From Hymenobacter sp. GOD-10R (GTDB taxonomy: Bacteria; Bacteroidota; Bacteroidia; Cytophagales; Hymenobacteraceae), in assembly GCF_035609205.1 (NCBI RefSeq), contig NZ_CP141184.1, forward strand, positions 5,215,001-5,279,000: 64,000 nt of DNA. The letters are read 5' to 3'. Each line of letters begins with the position of its first letter. Positions within the stretch are counted from its first letter, which is position 1. The position numbers were made by a program, and so were the translations under genes. Positions 36,106 through 45,150 of this stretch are shown here, in pieces. Under the pieces are notes generated by a model. That model was not told where the DNA came from, ran no database searches, and worked only from the letters and a program-made list of their open reading frames with translations.

Positions 36106-36516
36106 ATGCGTTCTGTTTTGCTCCTCGAAGATGATTTCTTCGATACGATGGTCGTACAGAAATCCTTTGCCAAGTTTAATGTGCAGCATAAGCTCTACAC
36201 GGCTTTCAACGGCATCGAAGGGCTCGATCTGCTCCTAGGTCGCGGCGGTGTGCCCGCTATCGATCCGCTACCCGAAGTAATTCTGCTCGACTTGAACATG
36301 CCGAAAATGAATGGGCATGAGTTCTTGGCTGAATTGCGCAACTACCCGCAGCTGCGCGACATCCCCGTGTTTGTCACGACTACTTCCTCGATGGATGTAG
36401 ACCGTCTTAACGCCCAAAACCTAGGAGTGAGTGGCTACATTCTGAAGCCTATCGATTTCGAAACCAACAACGATATGGTTGATAGCATGAGCTTGCTGGA
36501 AAAGCTGCTGAAGTAG
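36106..36516 (+). CDS. Single-domain response regulator (Rcp1-like)
   Basis: The 136-residue product is only a receiver domain: acidic pair in LLEDDFFDTM, phosphoacceptor Asp in VILLDLNMPKMNG near 65, the conserved Thr/Ser in VFVTTTSSMD and the Lys in GYILKPIDF. There is no DNA-binding output domain, as in Rcp1-type regulators that often partner with phytochrome or CHASE kinases. It must act by protein contacts or phosphotransfer. It follows the histidine kinase gene as a likely operon. Confidence 0.92.
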   Translation: MRSVLLLEDDFFDTMVVQKSFAKFNVQHKLYTAFNGIEGLDLLLGRGGVPAIDPLPEVILLDLNMPKMNGHEFLAELRNYPQLRDIPVFVTTTSSMDVDRLNAQNLGVSGYILKPIDFETNNDMVDSMSLLEKLLK

Positions 36517-36552
36517 GCGTACGTGCTTTTTACAAAAGCTAGCTTATGAAAA

Positions 36553-36576
36553 AGGCTGCATCTACTTGTGCAGCCT
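36553..36576. terminator. Hairpin between convergent genes
   Basis: An 8-base stem (aggctgca / tgcagcct, 8-base loop) flanked by A- and T-rich bases lies between the response regulator and the convergent TPR gene. A modest bidirectional terminator. Confidence 0.6.
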
Positions 36577-36603
36577 AAAAGCATCTACCAGAAAATAAGC
36601 GAT

Positions 36604-37851
36604 TTAGCTACGCTTGTTGTTGCTAAGGTAGGCGCGGGCCTCCTGGTACATCTCCGATTTGCGTTCCGCTTTATCATTCACCACTCGGTAGTAGCGCATG
36701 GCACTTTTAACGTCCCCATTTTGCACCGCGAAGTTGGCTAGGTTCAGGTTCGCATCGAGGTAGTAAAAGCTGTTCGTTTCACCAGTGCTTTCGGCAAATA
36801 CAATGCACCGCTGGTAGTACTCCGTTGCTTTTTCGAGGTCCTTGTAGCGGTTCTGCATCACCCAACCTAGGTAGTAGGTTGCGTAGCGCCCACTGATGGC
36901 TTCGTAGCCAGGCATCCCTCGATTCAGTTTATCTAAAATCTCGCGACTTACCCGCTCGCATTCCCGAAAGTTGCGGGTATTAAAGCAGCTCAGTGCGTAG
37001 AAGCGCTGGAAATAGGCATTATCTGGAAAGTTGGTAGCTAAGTAACGGGAGACGGGCAACGACTCGGCCGGCTTATTCTCCTCGTTCATCAAGATCTTCA
37101 TGAGGAAGTAACGAGCTTCCAAGCCTGTGTAGAAGCCTGTTTCGGCAACGGTTTTGAGCTGCTGCACACCTAGCTCTCGATTACCTCGTGGAAAGAAAAA
37201 TAGCACGGGCTTAAGCAGCGGATAATTATCGCCGATCCACACAGCGTAGTAGTTTACCAGTGCCTGCCCAAACAAGAACTCTGGACTCAAGCCGTTCGCC
37301 TCTTGGCTTTTGTTTAAGTATTCTAGGGCTCGTTTGCCACCAACTACTGCTTTGGCCATATCACGCCGCTCGCCGTGCAAATGAGCCGTAAACCCATACG
37401 CAGCTGCAAGGAAGAAGCACGCTTCGTAGTTCTTGTGGTCGGCTTCGTACAGCTTCTCGCCGTTGACCACGGCCGTGTCCATGTACGCATAGAAAATCTT
37501 GTCGTACTGCTTCGTTTGGAGGTTCGTCGGGATGATCTTCCACCAAGTGCTGAGGCCTAGCAGAAAATAAGGCATCGGATGGTGCGGGTAGCGCCGGCGC
37601 AGCGAGCGGAACTGCTTTTCTGCCTTGTCAAACTTGAAGTTGTAGAGGTTCTGTACCGCTCCTTCTAGCTCCGTTTGAATATCTGTATCCGTTAGCAGCC
37701 AACCCTTCGTGTCGATAGCACCGGGCAGCACGTCTACGTTCCCGACTTCAATGGTCCGAATAGACGTATGAGCCGTGTCAGCGACTTGCTGCGCCTGCAC
37801 ACGTAGCGTGAGTAGGGCTAACGATATAATAGAAAGTAGTCTTAGGATCAT
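36604..37851 (-). CDS. Exported TPR protein of unknown function
   Basis: The 415-residue product has a signal peptide (MILRLLSIISLALLTLRVQA). TPR-like helical repeats begin with AVQNLYNFKFDKAEKQFRSL near 65 and recur through about 400, including ATEYYQRCIVFAESTG and GDVKSAMRYYRVV. It is presumably periplasmic or surface-associated. The central part (DNYPLLKPVLFFFPRGNREL) is distinctive and recalls TPR proteins conserved in Bacteroidota, but I cannot name a family. Confidence 0.8.
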   Translation of the reverse strand: MILRLLSIISLALLTLRVQAQQVADTAHTSIRTIEVGNVDVLPGAIDTKGWLLTDTDIQTELEGAVQNLYNFKFDKAEKQFRSLRRRYPHHPMPYFLLGLSTWWKIIPTNLQTKQYDKIFYAYMDTAVVNGEKLYEADHKNYEACFFLAAAYGFTAHLHGERRDMAKAVVGGKRALEYLNKSQEANGLSPEFLFGQALVNYYAVWIGDNYPLLKPVLFFFPRGNRELGVQQLKTVAETGFYTGLEARYFLMKILMNEENKPAESLPVSRYLATNFPDNAYFQRFYALSCFNTRNFRECERVSREILDKLNRGMPGYEAISGRYATYYLGWVMQNRYKDLEKATEYYQRCIVFAESTGETNSFYYLDANLNLANFAVQNGDVKSAMRYYRVVNDKAERKSEMYQEARAYLSNNKRS

Positions 37852-38431
37852 ATAAAGGCAGCTTACAACCTCTTGCTACTGATAACCTTATGCCACTGAC
37901 GGATAGCAAAAATACTGGTTTATAATTATTTTTAGCGGTAACCCAGGCGTTTCTTCTAGCTGCAAACCTTGTACCGAGTACCAAAACCTAGCTCTATTCT
38001 ATCAAAAAACGTTTTTCAGTTACTGTTTGTCCGTCTAATGCTCTTGGCATTAGTATAATTTATCTGTATAAAAATATAACTTTTTAAATCCAAATAAACC
38101 AATAACTATTCCGTATTCTGCTCATACATCGACATTACGCTATTCTAAGACGAATATAACGATACAAGTACCATCACTGCACAGCTATAGCAAGACAATA
38201 ACCAACTTGCTTACCTAGGCCTAGCTTGTGCAGAACCTCAAAAGCATTGGATGCTCATCCCAACTTCCTACTCAGCAGTTTTACGGCGCTGTACGCACGA
38301 AATCTGCCACATTTCCCGTTAATTCAAGCGTGTTTAGCGGTGAGTTGACGCGCAGTATTTGTGCACTCTTTCACGCGGTACACATCTAAAGGCTCCTATT
38401 GTCGGAACCGTACTTTTCCTTTTCACTAGTT
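37852..38431. other. 580-base AT-rich intergenic region between divergent genes
   Basis: No gene seen. It is clearly more AT-rich than its flanks. It contains a minus-strand TATTTTTG (-7-like, 37907-37914, for the TPR gene) and a 12-base palindrome aaaaacgttttt at 38005-38016. Both flanking genes must be expressed from it; a small RNA cannot be excluded. Confidence 0.5.
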
Positions 38432-39331
38432 ATGCGTCTTCACCCGCTCCTTTTACTTTTTCCTCTTCTTGCTCTCTACCCTAGCTTAGTGGAAGCGCAG
38501 GAAACTCCGCGGGAATTAAATAGCCTGCCTACTGCGCCCCCACCTGCGCAAGCACCTGCCCCAACTGCTCCTCGTCAACTTGGTACGGCCCCGGTTGTGC
38601 CAGACTCCGTACGCCAGCAACAACGCCAGCGCCAGATGGCCCCGCTACCTGCTGAAACAACTCGCTTTGCCGTAGGATTGAAAAGCGGGCAGGTACTACG
38701 TGCCTATGATGTCGAGGTAAAGCAACCCGTTTTCGGCCGAAGCTTCTTGCTAGTAGACGGGCTGCAACGCTACGACATGAGTGACGTGCGCTACTACGAT
38801 GACGAAACTGGCCACTACGTGCGTACAACGCTGCCCAAATCACGTCGGGAAACTACGTTACGGCGTGACCGAGCGGGCCGCATTAGCTTGTACTCCATCA
38901 CCAGCACGCAATACGCAGGCAATGGTTTCGGCTATCCGTATGGCGGTTACGGCGGGTTTGGCCGTTATGGTTACGGCGGATTTGGTCCGTCGTACCGCAC
39001 GGTGAAAACTGAGTACTTCAGCAAGGACAACGGTCCGGTAGAAAACCTCACAATTCGGAACCTAGCCATTGCCACAGCGGACAATGCTGGTAGCAGCGCA
39101 TTACTGGCAAAGGCTCGCAACTTTCAGCGCATTTCTACCTTGAGCTACGTAGCGGCGGGTGGTGTTATACTGGCCGGCTTGTTTACGACGCTTAATCCCA
39201 ACAGCGCTGGCCCCTCCGTATCGCCCTTGGTTTATGCAGGGCTACCCTTGCTAATCGTACCTTTGATTGTGCAAGGCAAACAGCAAACTAGTATCCGGCA
39301 GGCTATTGCGCTGTATAACCGCGGATTATAG
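38432..39331 (+). CDS. Exported protein with Gly/Tyr-rich segment, unknown function
   Basis: The 299-residue product begins with a signal peptide (MRLHPLLLLFPLLALYPSLVEAQ). A Pro/Ala/Gln-rich linker follows (35-75), then a compact domain (FAVGLKSGQVLRAYDVEVKQ near 80), a Gly/Tyr-rich stretch around 168-190 (GYPYGGYGGFGRYGYGGF), and two hydrophobic segments at 235-290. The end reads IRQAIALYNRGL. I recognise no family; the layout suggests an envelope protein. The start is ATG 38432, because the frame extension upstream lacks a leader. Confidence 0.7.
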   Translation: MRLHPLLLLFPLLALYPSLVEAQETPRELNSLPTAPPPAQAPAPTAPRQLGTAPVVPDSVRQQQRQRQMAPLPAETTRFAVGLKSGQVLRAYDVEVKQPVFGRSFLLVDGLQRYDMSDVRYYDDETGHYVRTTLPKSRRETTLRRDRAGRISLYSITSTQYAGNGFGYPYGGYGGFGRYGYGGFGPSYRTVKTEYFSKDNGPVENLTIRNLAIATADNAGSSALLAKARNFQRISTLSYVAAGGVILAGLFTTLNPNSAGPSVSPLVYAGLPLLIVPLIVQGKQQTSIRQAIALYNRGL

Positions 39332-39366
39332 TCAACTGGAGCTAGGCAGGTTGCGTAAGCAATTAC

Positions 39367-40125
39367 GTGACTCGCCCAGCTACTCCCCTCGCCGACACCG
39401 ATTTAGAAGCACGCCGCACGAAGGCGCTGCTCGTGCACGAACGATTATGCACCGAATATGGTGCGCCTTTTCCGTTCTTCAGCACTAAAGACCCGCTGAG
39501 CGAACTGATCAGCGCCTTGTTGTCGCACCGCACGCGCAACCAGGATTCGCACCGCGCCTACCAGCAGCTCGTGGCCCGCTTCCCGACGTGGGAGCAAGTG
39601 CGCGACGCTCCTACGGATGAGGTACAAGCGGCCATCAACTCTTGCACGTGGCCCGAGCAAAAAGCCCCGCGCATCCAAGCCGTACTGCGCGAGGTAAGCG
39701 CACGTTGCGGCGGCCCCTGCGACCTAGCTTTTTTGGCCGAAAAGACGGTACCGGAGGCACGTGCCTGGCTTGAAACTATTCCGGGTGTGGGGCCCAAGAC
39801 CAGCGCAGCTACGCTGCTTTTTAGCTCGCTGCGCTTACCTGCCATGCCCGTCGATAGCCACCACCACCGGGTAGCACAGCGCTTGAACTTGATTGGGCCG
39901 AAGGTGGGCACCGAAGCAGCACACGCCTTACTGGAAGCCCTACTGCCGCCTGGCTGGAGCGCGCAGCAGGTGTATGACCACCACGAAGCCTTGATGTTTC
40001 ATGGGCAGAAATGCTGTTACTTCCATTCGCCGGCCTGTGGACGCTGTGTAGTGCTGGATCAATGCCCGTACGGTCAGGCCCGACTAAACGGTACACCGTT
40101 GCCGGTATTAGCTTACAGCAAATAA
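39367..40125 (+). CDS. Endonuclease III-type DNA glycosylase with 4Fe-4S cluster
   Basis: The 252-residue HhH-GPD protein has ISALLSHRTRNQDSHRAYQQ, the helix-hairpin-helix TIPGVGPKTSAATLL with the catalytic Lys, and the catalytic Asp in MPVDSHHHRVAQRL. The C-terminal cluster ligands are spaced C-x6-C-x2-C-x5-C (CYFHSPACGRCVVLDQC). It should remove oxidised pyrimidines and nick abasic sites. It is more divergent than canonical Nth (for example LSHRTRNQD in place of LSAQATD), so a paralogous substrate range is possible. The start is GTG 39367. Confidence 0.88.
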   Translation: MTRPATPLADTDLEARRTKALLVHERLCTEYGAPFPFFSTKDPLSELISALLSHRTRNQDSHRAYQQLVARFPTWEQVRDAPTDEVQAAINSCTWPEQKAPRIQAVLREVSARCGGPCDLAFLAEKTVPEARAWLETIPGVGPKTSAATLLFSSLRLPAMPVDSHHHRVAQRLNLIGPKVGTEAAHALLEALLPPGWSAQQVYDHHEALMFHGQKCCYFHSPACGRCVVLDQCPYGQARLNGTPLPVLAYSK

Positions 40126-40174
40126 GCGTTTACCTGATTACTTACCTCAACCTAGCTACCTAGCTTTTCGCCTC

Positions 40175-40384
40175 ATGAATACGATCAAAACAACCCACGG
40201 CGTACCCGCTCTGATTTCGTTTTTCATTCCGGGTTTAGGACAGCTCATCAAGGGTCAATTTCTGAAAGCCTTCATTATCTGGGCTGTCGGCGGCACGTTG
40301 AGCTTTTTGCTGGGCTGGACGATTGTCGTACCGTTTCTTATTTGGGCTTGGAACGTGTACGACGCCTACAACTCACCGGCCTAG
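40175..40384 (+). CDS. Small two-helix membrane protein (TM2-like)
   Basis: The 69-residue product contains two hydrophobic helices: a glycine/proline-rich one (ALISFFIPGLGQLIKGQF) and a second around 32-55, ending VYDAYNSPA. The PGLGQL...G....A..W pattern and terminal NVYDAY recall TM2-domain or DUF5683-like small membrane proteins. Function unknown. It is followed 62 bases later by the DUF167 gene. Confidence 0.75.
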   Translation: MNTIKTTHGVPALISFFIPGLGQLIKGQFLKAFIIWAVGGTLSFLLGWTIVVPFLIWAWNVYDAYNSPA

Positions 40385-40414
40385 CCTCCAAGAGCGAACA
40401 AGATAGGTTTAGGC

Positions 40415-40422
40415 TACTTTTG
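40415..40422 (+). promoter_or_regulatory. Possible -7 element for the DUF167 gene
   Basis: TACTTTTG (TAnnTTTG) 24 bases before the ATG at 40447; the -33 region is weak. Confidence 0.45.
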
Positions 40423-40446
40423 TACTCGTCCCTACTGTCCACTGCT

Positions 40447-40725
40447 ATGCCCGCCACGTTGCACCTGAAAGCCAAGCCCAACAGCAAAGCCAACCAGCTA
40501 GTAGTGGCCGCCGATGGCAGCCTGACCGTGCGTTTGAAGGCGCCCGCGCAAGACGGCAAAGCGAATGCTTGCTTACTCGCCTACCTAGCTGAGTTGTTCG
40601 GGGTAAGCAAATCGAGCGTTACGCTAGTTACCGGCCACACGGCTCCGTTCAAGAAAGTAGTGCTTGAAACCGTCGATGCGATAAGGCTACAGCAAGTACT
40701 CGCGCAGCACCAGCAACAAAGCTAG
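40447..40725 (+). CDS. DUF167 (YggU-type) protein
   Basis: The 92-residue product matches DUF167: LKAKPNSKANQLV, LTVRLKAPAQDGKANACLLA, LAELFGVSKSSVTLVTGHT and FKKVVLE. The fold is known from structural genomics, but the cellular function is not. ATG 40447 is chosen; the longer frame runs through the previous gene. Confidence 0.9.
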   Translation: MPATLHLKAKPNSKANQLVVAADGSLTVRLKAPAQDGKANACLLAYLAELFGVSKSSVTLVTGHTAPFKKVVLETVDAIRLQQVLAQHQQQS

Positions 40726-40735
40726 CTAGGTACGT

Positions 40736-41332
40736 TCAACTAACTTGAGCCCGGCGTAAACCCTCCTCCATTTTGGCAGCGTAGCGCGCAATCGTGTCTG
40801 CTCGATCCACGCCGTTGATGATGCGGCGCGCATTGCGGTAATCGGTTACGGGGCCATGCAAGTAGTGCTCCAACGCTTTGCCCGTAAACAATCCCTGGCG
40901 CATCCCTAACGAGGCAATGCGGTAGCTTACCACGGGATCGAGGGCTAGCTCTGGATCTTGCTCCAAGCCGAGACTTAGGCGACGGCCGAACTGGCGGTAA
41001 TTTGCCCGGCCAGTCAACTGCACGTAGCCGCGGCCTTTGTAGCGGGCACCATCTCCTTTCTCCACGTTGCCTAGCACTCGGCCCGTGTTGGTGGCCGGCT
41101 CGTACCGTTGAAAATACGTTTCGGAGCCTCTTTCTTCGATGGGCTGCCACGTATCGGCACATTCGTGCTTCACGGTAGCCAGCATATAAGCCACCCAGCG
41201 CAGGTCGGTCAGACCGGGGTCTTGTTCAACAAAATTGAGCAGCTTTTCAATGCCCGACACCTGGCTTGGGGTGAAGCGTAGGTTTGTTTCCTCGCGGTAG
41301 AGGTCGAATAAGTTTTTGTGGTCGAATTTCAT
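40736..41332 (-). CDS. GH19-like lysozyme/chitinase domain protein, no signal peptide
   Basis: The 198-residue product resembles the GH19 lysozyme-like fold found in endolysins: AYMLATVKHECADTWQPIEE with the probable proton-donor Glu near 52, YKGRGYVQLTGRANYRQFG near 97, then RRIINGVDRADTIARYA near the C-terminus. These enzymes cleave the glycan strand of peptidoglycan or chitin. The protein starts MKFDHKNLFDLYR without any signal peptide, and no holin or phage gene is near. It could be a domesticated endolysin or a secreted effector. Confidence 0.85.
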   Translation of the reverse strand: MKFDHKNLFDLYREETNLRFTPSQVSGIEKLLNFVEQDPGLTDLRWVAYMLATVKHECADTWQPIEERGSETYFQRYEPATNTGRVLGNVEKGDGARYKGRGYVQLTGRANYRQFGRRLSLGLEQDPELALDPVVSYRIASLGMRQGLFTGKALEHYLHGPVTDYRNARRIINGVDRADTIARYAAKMEEGLRRAQVS

Positions 41333-41544
41333 GGCTTACTGAGCGTAATGTTCTCCTTACTCTAGGGCAATAGCGAGTCGATTGACCTAGGTAAATAAGC
41401 AATATCAACCTTGTGCGTCAATCACATAACCATGTGATAAACAAACAGAAGAGCCTTTATTAAGAAGCTAACGTCGAGCAAGTCAAGCCATGCAGCGAGG
41501 TCATCCGACTATTCACGACATACCTACAGCAACCTCGACCCGTG

Positions 41545-41561
41545 TAATCCGGTAAGGATTA
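41545..41561. promoter_or_regulatory. Possible operator upstream of the ZIP transporter
   Basis: A short palindrome taatcc-ggtaa-ggatta lies 33 bases before the transporter ATG. A second inverted repeat, atcacat-aacc-atgtgat, is at 41421-41438. Either could bind a metal-responsive repressor; this is inferred from position only. Confidence 0.3.
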
Positions 41562-41594
41562 TCCTATTCCTCTCATCCCTTTCTATTTCCCCTC

Positions 41595-42392
41595 ATGACA
41601 TTTCCTACCTGGGCCCTCGCTGGTTTTTGGGGCCTTGTATCGGGCTCCGCTTTATTGTTAGGCGCCGGAGTCGGCTTCTTTTTGCGCGTGCCGCAGCGCC
41701 TCGTAGCCGCCGTTATGGCATTCGGTAGCGGGGTGCTCATCTCCACTTTGTCGCTGGAACTTATGGAAGATGCCTACCAAAAAGGCGGCTTCGATGCTAC
41801 CGCTATCGGCTTTGTTGGGGGCGCAACCACTTACACGGTCGCCAACTGGTTATTAGCACGTCGGGGCGCAAAACACCGCAAACGCTCCGGCAGCCAGCAA
41901 CATGAGGAAAGACAAAAAGTAAAATCCGGCGAAAAACCCAGCACCGACGCTGGCGACGATAATGGAATGGCCATTGCCCTAGGCGCCCTGCTCGACGGTA
42001 TACCCGAAAGTATTGTTATCGGCCTAAGCATGTTGGCAGGTGGCGCTGTGAGTACCGTAGCTGTGGTGGCTATCTTCCTCTCCAACCTACCGGAAGGCTT
42101 ATCAAGTGCCGCGGGCATGAAAAAGGCCGGACGCTCGGCAAGCTACGTCTTTTGGCTGTGGGCAGGTATTGCCATTATCTCGGGGCTAGCTTCGCTGGTA
42201 GGCTACGCCGTGTTCAGCCATTTTTCCGCTGATGTAGTGGCTGCAACAACGGCCGTTGCGGCCGGAGCCATTCTGGCCATGCTGGCCGACACCATGATGC
42301 CGGAGGCGTTTGAAGAGGCACATAATTTCACAGGTCTAATCACAGTGCTAGGCTTTTTAGCTTCGCTTTTCTTGAGTAAAATTGGTGATTAA
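41595..42392 (+). CDS. ZIP-family metal transporter
   Basis: The 265-residue product has about eight membrane helices with a charged His/Lys/Glu-rich loop at about 93-120 (KHRKRSGSQQHEERQKVKSG). ZIP signature helices follow: ALGALLDGIPESIVIGLSML near 133 and AIFLSNLPEGLSSAAGMKKA near 155, which carry the metal-binding polar residues (in bulk ZIPs H/N..E in TM4 and TM5). It most likely moves Zn2+ or other divalent metals. Here Asp and Asn occupy some His positions, so specificity is open. Confidence 0.88.
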   Translation: MTFPTWALAGFWGLVSGSALLLGAGVGFFLRVPQRLVAAVMAFGSGVLISTLSLELMEDAYQKGGFDATAIGFVGGATTYTVANWLLARRGAKHRKRSGSQQHEERQKVKSGEKPSTDAGDDNGMAIALGALLDGIPESIVIGLSMLAGGAVSTVAVVAIFLSNLPEGLSSAAGMKKAGRSASYVFWLWAGIAIISGLASLVGYAVFSHFSADVVAATTAVAAGAILAMLADTMMPEAFEEAHNFTGLITVLGFLASLFLSKIGD

Positions 42393-42539
42393 GCGACTTA
42401 TTATACCTAGGGGTCTAGGCTTGAGAGCCTTGGCATGGTGTTAGTCCAAGTTAAGATTTTGATTAGGTCTGTTACTTTATCCTCTCCTGTGATCCTGCTC
42501 TAAGCTTGTCGCTAGCAGTAGTTGCTTGTTAACGTTAGT

Positions 42540-43925
42540 ATGTCCACTTTTTCCGATCCTGCTGCTATTCAACCTCTATTAGAGGCGCTTTCCTTCTCGC
42601 CCGACAATCTACCGCTGCGTAAGCATGTTGCAGCCCTGCTGCTTCAAGTAGGGCGCTTGGCGGAGGCCGAAGACACGTACCGCGCCGGTCTGCGTCAAGC
42701 CCCCACCGACCCCGACCTGCAGCTTGGCCTAGCCGAAGTATACGGAGCGCTACATAAAACTTCGGCTGCCTTTGTCGTTATCGAAGAGCTACTGACAGGC
42801 CAGCCCGAGCACGCGCGCGCCCACCTGCTGCATGCGCGCTTATTGGCGCGCACCGGCCAGCTGTCTGCCGCCCGCGAAGCTTACGAGACGGCCTTGCACT
42901 ACAATCCCACGCTGGAGGATGCAGAGCTCCTAGCCCAGCTCCGCGAAAAGAGCCTAGCACAACCGGCGCAACCCGCCCACGGCGGCCCGCCCACCGAAAT
43001 GCCGAGCAGTGCTGGGTTAGTTATCGACGAGCAAACGTTGTTCTCTGGTTTAGAAAAGCCTAAAATCAACTTTTCGGATGTGGGCGGCATGGATGCGGTG
43101 AAGGAAGAAATCCGCCTCAAGATCATTCACCCGCTTCAATATCCTGACCTGTACAAGGCGTATGGCAAAGCTACCGGCGGCGGCTTGCTGCTGTATGGCC
43201 CGCCCGGCTGCGGCAAGACGCACCTAGCACGCGCTACTGCTGGCGAAGTAAAAGCCTCTTTCATCAATGTCGGCATCAACGATATCTTGGATATGTGGCT
43301 GGGCAACAGCGAAAAGAACTTGCACCAGCTTTTCGAAATGGCCCGCTTGCAAGCGCCGTGCGTGCTATTCTTTGACGAAGTAGATGCCTTGGCCGCTAAT
43401 CGCCACGACTTGCGCCAGAGTGCTGGCCGCTCCTTGGTTAATCAGTTTTTGGCGGAGCTGGACGGCGCTACTAGCGCCAACGACGGCGTGCTTATCATGG
43501 CCGCGACCAACGCGCCTTGGCACCTTGATGCCGCTTTCCGACGCCCTGGCCGCTTCGACCGCATTGTACTGGTGACGCCCCCTGATGAGCCCGCCCGCGC
43601 CGCCGTGCTGGAGGTGCTGCTGCGCGATAAGCCGCTGGCAACCAGCGTGAACATAGCCGCCGTGGCCGCTAAGACTCCCGGCCTCTCCGGCGCCGACCTT
43701 AAAGCGCTAGTAGACGTAGCCATCGAAGCTAGGCTGCGCGAGTCGATGAAGCTAGGTCGGCCTTTGCCCATCGAGCAGAATGACTTGCTGAACGCAGCAA
43801 AACAGATTCGGGCCAGCACGAAGGAATGGTTTGCCACGGCTAAAAACTACGCGCTGTACTCGAACGAAGGCGGTGTGTACGACGACATTCTGGTGTACAT
43901 GGGAATTAAGAAACCGCGGGAATAG
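42540..43925 (+). CDS. TPR-AAA+ ATPase (classic AAA clade)
   Basis: The 461-residue product has three or four TPR units in the first 130 residues (LLQVGRLAEAEDTYRAGLRQ, then ARTGQLSAAREAYETALHYN), a linker, and one AAA domain from about 175. That domain opens with FSDVGGMDAVKEEIRLKIIH; Walker A is GPPGCGKT near 220, Walker B FFDEVDAL near 279, and the second region of homology ATNAPWHLDAAFRRPGRFDR. This is the FtsH/Cdc48/katanin-type AAA, with TPR fused as in EccA-like proteins. There is no protease domain or membrane helix. It is 12 bases upstream of the first TPR-membrane gene, so these are likely partners. Confidence 0.9.
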   Translation: MSTFSDPAAIQPLLEALSFSPDNLPLRKHVAALLLQVGRLAEAEDTYRAGLRQAPTDPDLQLGLAEVYGALHKTSAAFVVIEELLTGQPEHARAHLLHARLLARTGQLSAAREAYETALHYNPTLEDAELLAQLREKSLAQPAQPAHGGPPTEMPSSAGLVIDEQTLFSGLEKPKINFSDVGGMDAVKEEIRLKIIHPLQYPDLYKAYGKATGGGLLLYGPPGCGKTHLARATAGEVKASFINVGINDILDMWLGNSEKNLHQLFEMARLQAPCVLFFDEVDALAANRHDLRQSAGRSLVNQFLAELDGATSANDGVLIMAATNAPWHLDAAFRRPGRFDRIVLVTPPDEPARAAVLEVLLRDKPLATSVNIAAVAAKTPGLSGADLKALVDVAIEARLRESMKLGRPLPIEQNDLLNAAKQIRASTKEWFATAKNYALYSNEGGVYDDILVYMGIKKPRE

Positions 43926-43937
43926 CGTTTTCTTGCC

Positions 43938-45122
43938 ATGCAACAAACGCACGTTGACCAGTGGGAAGCAGCCGCCCAGCATTTGCTGGCGCTACACCGA
44001 CCACAACAAGCCGAGCAACTTATACGGCGTCATTTGGCCGCGCATCCGCAGGAGGCTTTTGCCCACATTTTGCTGGGAGTAGCCCTCCTGCGGCAAAAGC
44101 GTCGGGGAGAGGCTTACCAAGCAGTAAAGCAAGGCATTGCGCTTGATCCTCAGCTTGGCGACGCGTATTACTTACTCAGCGTCATTCAGCTAAATGACTC
44201 ACAGCCATTTGCCGCGTTGCAGGCGATACAAGAAGCGCTACAGCTTAACCCTTACAATGCCAAATACCTAGGTCAACAGGCATTGATTTTTAATACGCAG
44301 GGCAACTACCAAGATGCCTTGCAAGCTGCGTACGCTGGACTGGCCTTTGATCCTACCCATGCCGAATGTCTCGTACAGGCCGTGCAAGCCCTGCAGCAGC
44401 TTCGCCACCCGAAACGAGCTAGCAGCGTCTTGCAGCAGCTCCTTTCTTTTCATCCGACGCTGCCAGCCGCGCACATCCTCTGTGGGGAAGAAGCACTGAG
44501 CCGGCAAGACTTCCCTAAAGCGGAAATCCATTTACGGGAAACACTCCGCTTGGATCCGACGCACGCAAAAGCTGCAAGCAAGCTCCTAACGGTACTTCTG
44601 CACCTAGGCAAGGCAGCATTGAGTAACCACGAAACAACGCGGGCCCAACTCTACTTTCAAGAAGCGCGGCAGCTCGATCCGGAAAACCCGGAAGCCTACA
44701 CAGGGTTGCGAAAAACCATCAAGCACTCTTTTCGTCTCAAGCGCTTTTTTGAACGGTTCGATGCCTACATGCATCATCTTCAGCGCAAGAACATTGTTCT
44801 GCTGCTGCTCCTGTGCATAGTCATCAGCTTTTTTTGTATTCCCCTGCTCGTCCTGTACGTGTATGCCTCTGTGCAATGGAGGCGCCACCCCGAAGCTAGG
44901 TTGCTACGTGGCACTACGGTCCGCCCCGAGCCTAGCCTTACTCCGGCAGGAACTCCAGCCAAGAAAGTAGTTGGCCTACTAGTGCTAACGGTTGTGCTAG
45001 GCGGAGCTTCCTGGCTGAATGCCGCTGACTCGCCTGGCCTTGTGTGGATGGCAGCCTTTGTGCTTGCTGTTGCTTGGCTGGAGTGGGCTGCTGCCAACGT
45101 AAACTATGCCAAGTCGTTCTAG
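43938..45122 (+). CDS. TPR protein with C-terminal membrane helices (paralog A)
   Basis: The 394-residue product has about seven TPR units over residues 1-245 (for example QQAEQLIRRHLAAHPQEAFA, then ATRAQLYFQEARQLDPENPE-like TTRAQLYFQEARQLDPENPE). A basic linker (LKRFFERFDAYMHHLQRKN) and three hydrophobic helices follow in the last 115 residues. It has no signal peptide, so the TPR part should face the cytosol. It is clearly paralogous to the next gene in architecture and repeat pattern. It lies between the AAA gene (12 bases) and paralog B (28 bases). Confidence 0.85.
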   Translation: MQQTHVDQWEAAAQHLLALHRPQQAEQLIRRHLAAHPQEAFAHILLGVALLRQKRRGEAYQAVKQGIALDPQLGDAYYLLSVIQLNDSQPFAALQAIQEALQLNPYNAKYLGQQALIFNTQGNYQDALQAAYAGLAFDPTHAECLVQAVQALQQLRHPKRASSVLQQLLSFHPTLPAAHILCGEEALSRQDFPKAEIHLRETLRLDPTHAKAASKLLTVLLHLGKAALSNHETTRAQLYFQEARQLDPENPEAYTGLRKTIKHSFRLKRFFERFDAYMHHLQRKNIVLLLLLCIVISFFCIPLLVLYVYASVQWRRHPEARLLRGTTVRPEPSLTPAGTPAKKVVGLLVLTVVLGGASWLNAADSPGLVWMAAFVLAVAWLEWAAANVNYAKSF

Positions 45123-45150
45123 CGGCTTTATCTACTAGTTGTCTGCCTCT

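Noticed and set aside
41421..41438. CRP-like site atcacat-aacc-atgtgat
   Set aside because: The half-sites are in the opposite orientation to TGTGA...TCACA and spacing is wrong; kept only as a possible palindrome near the ZIP gene.
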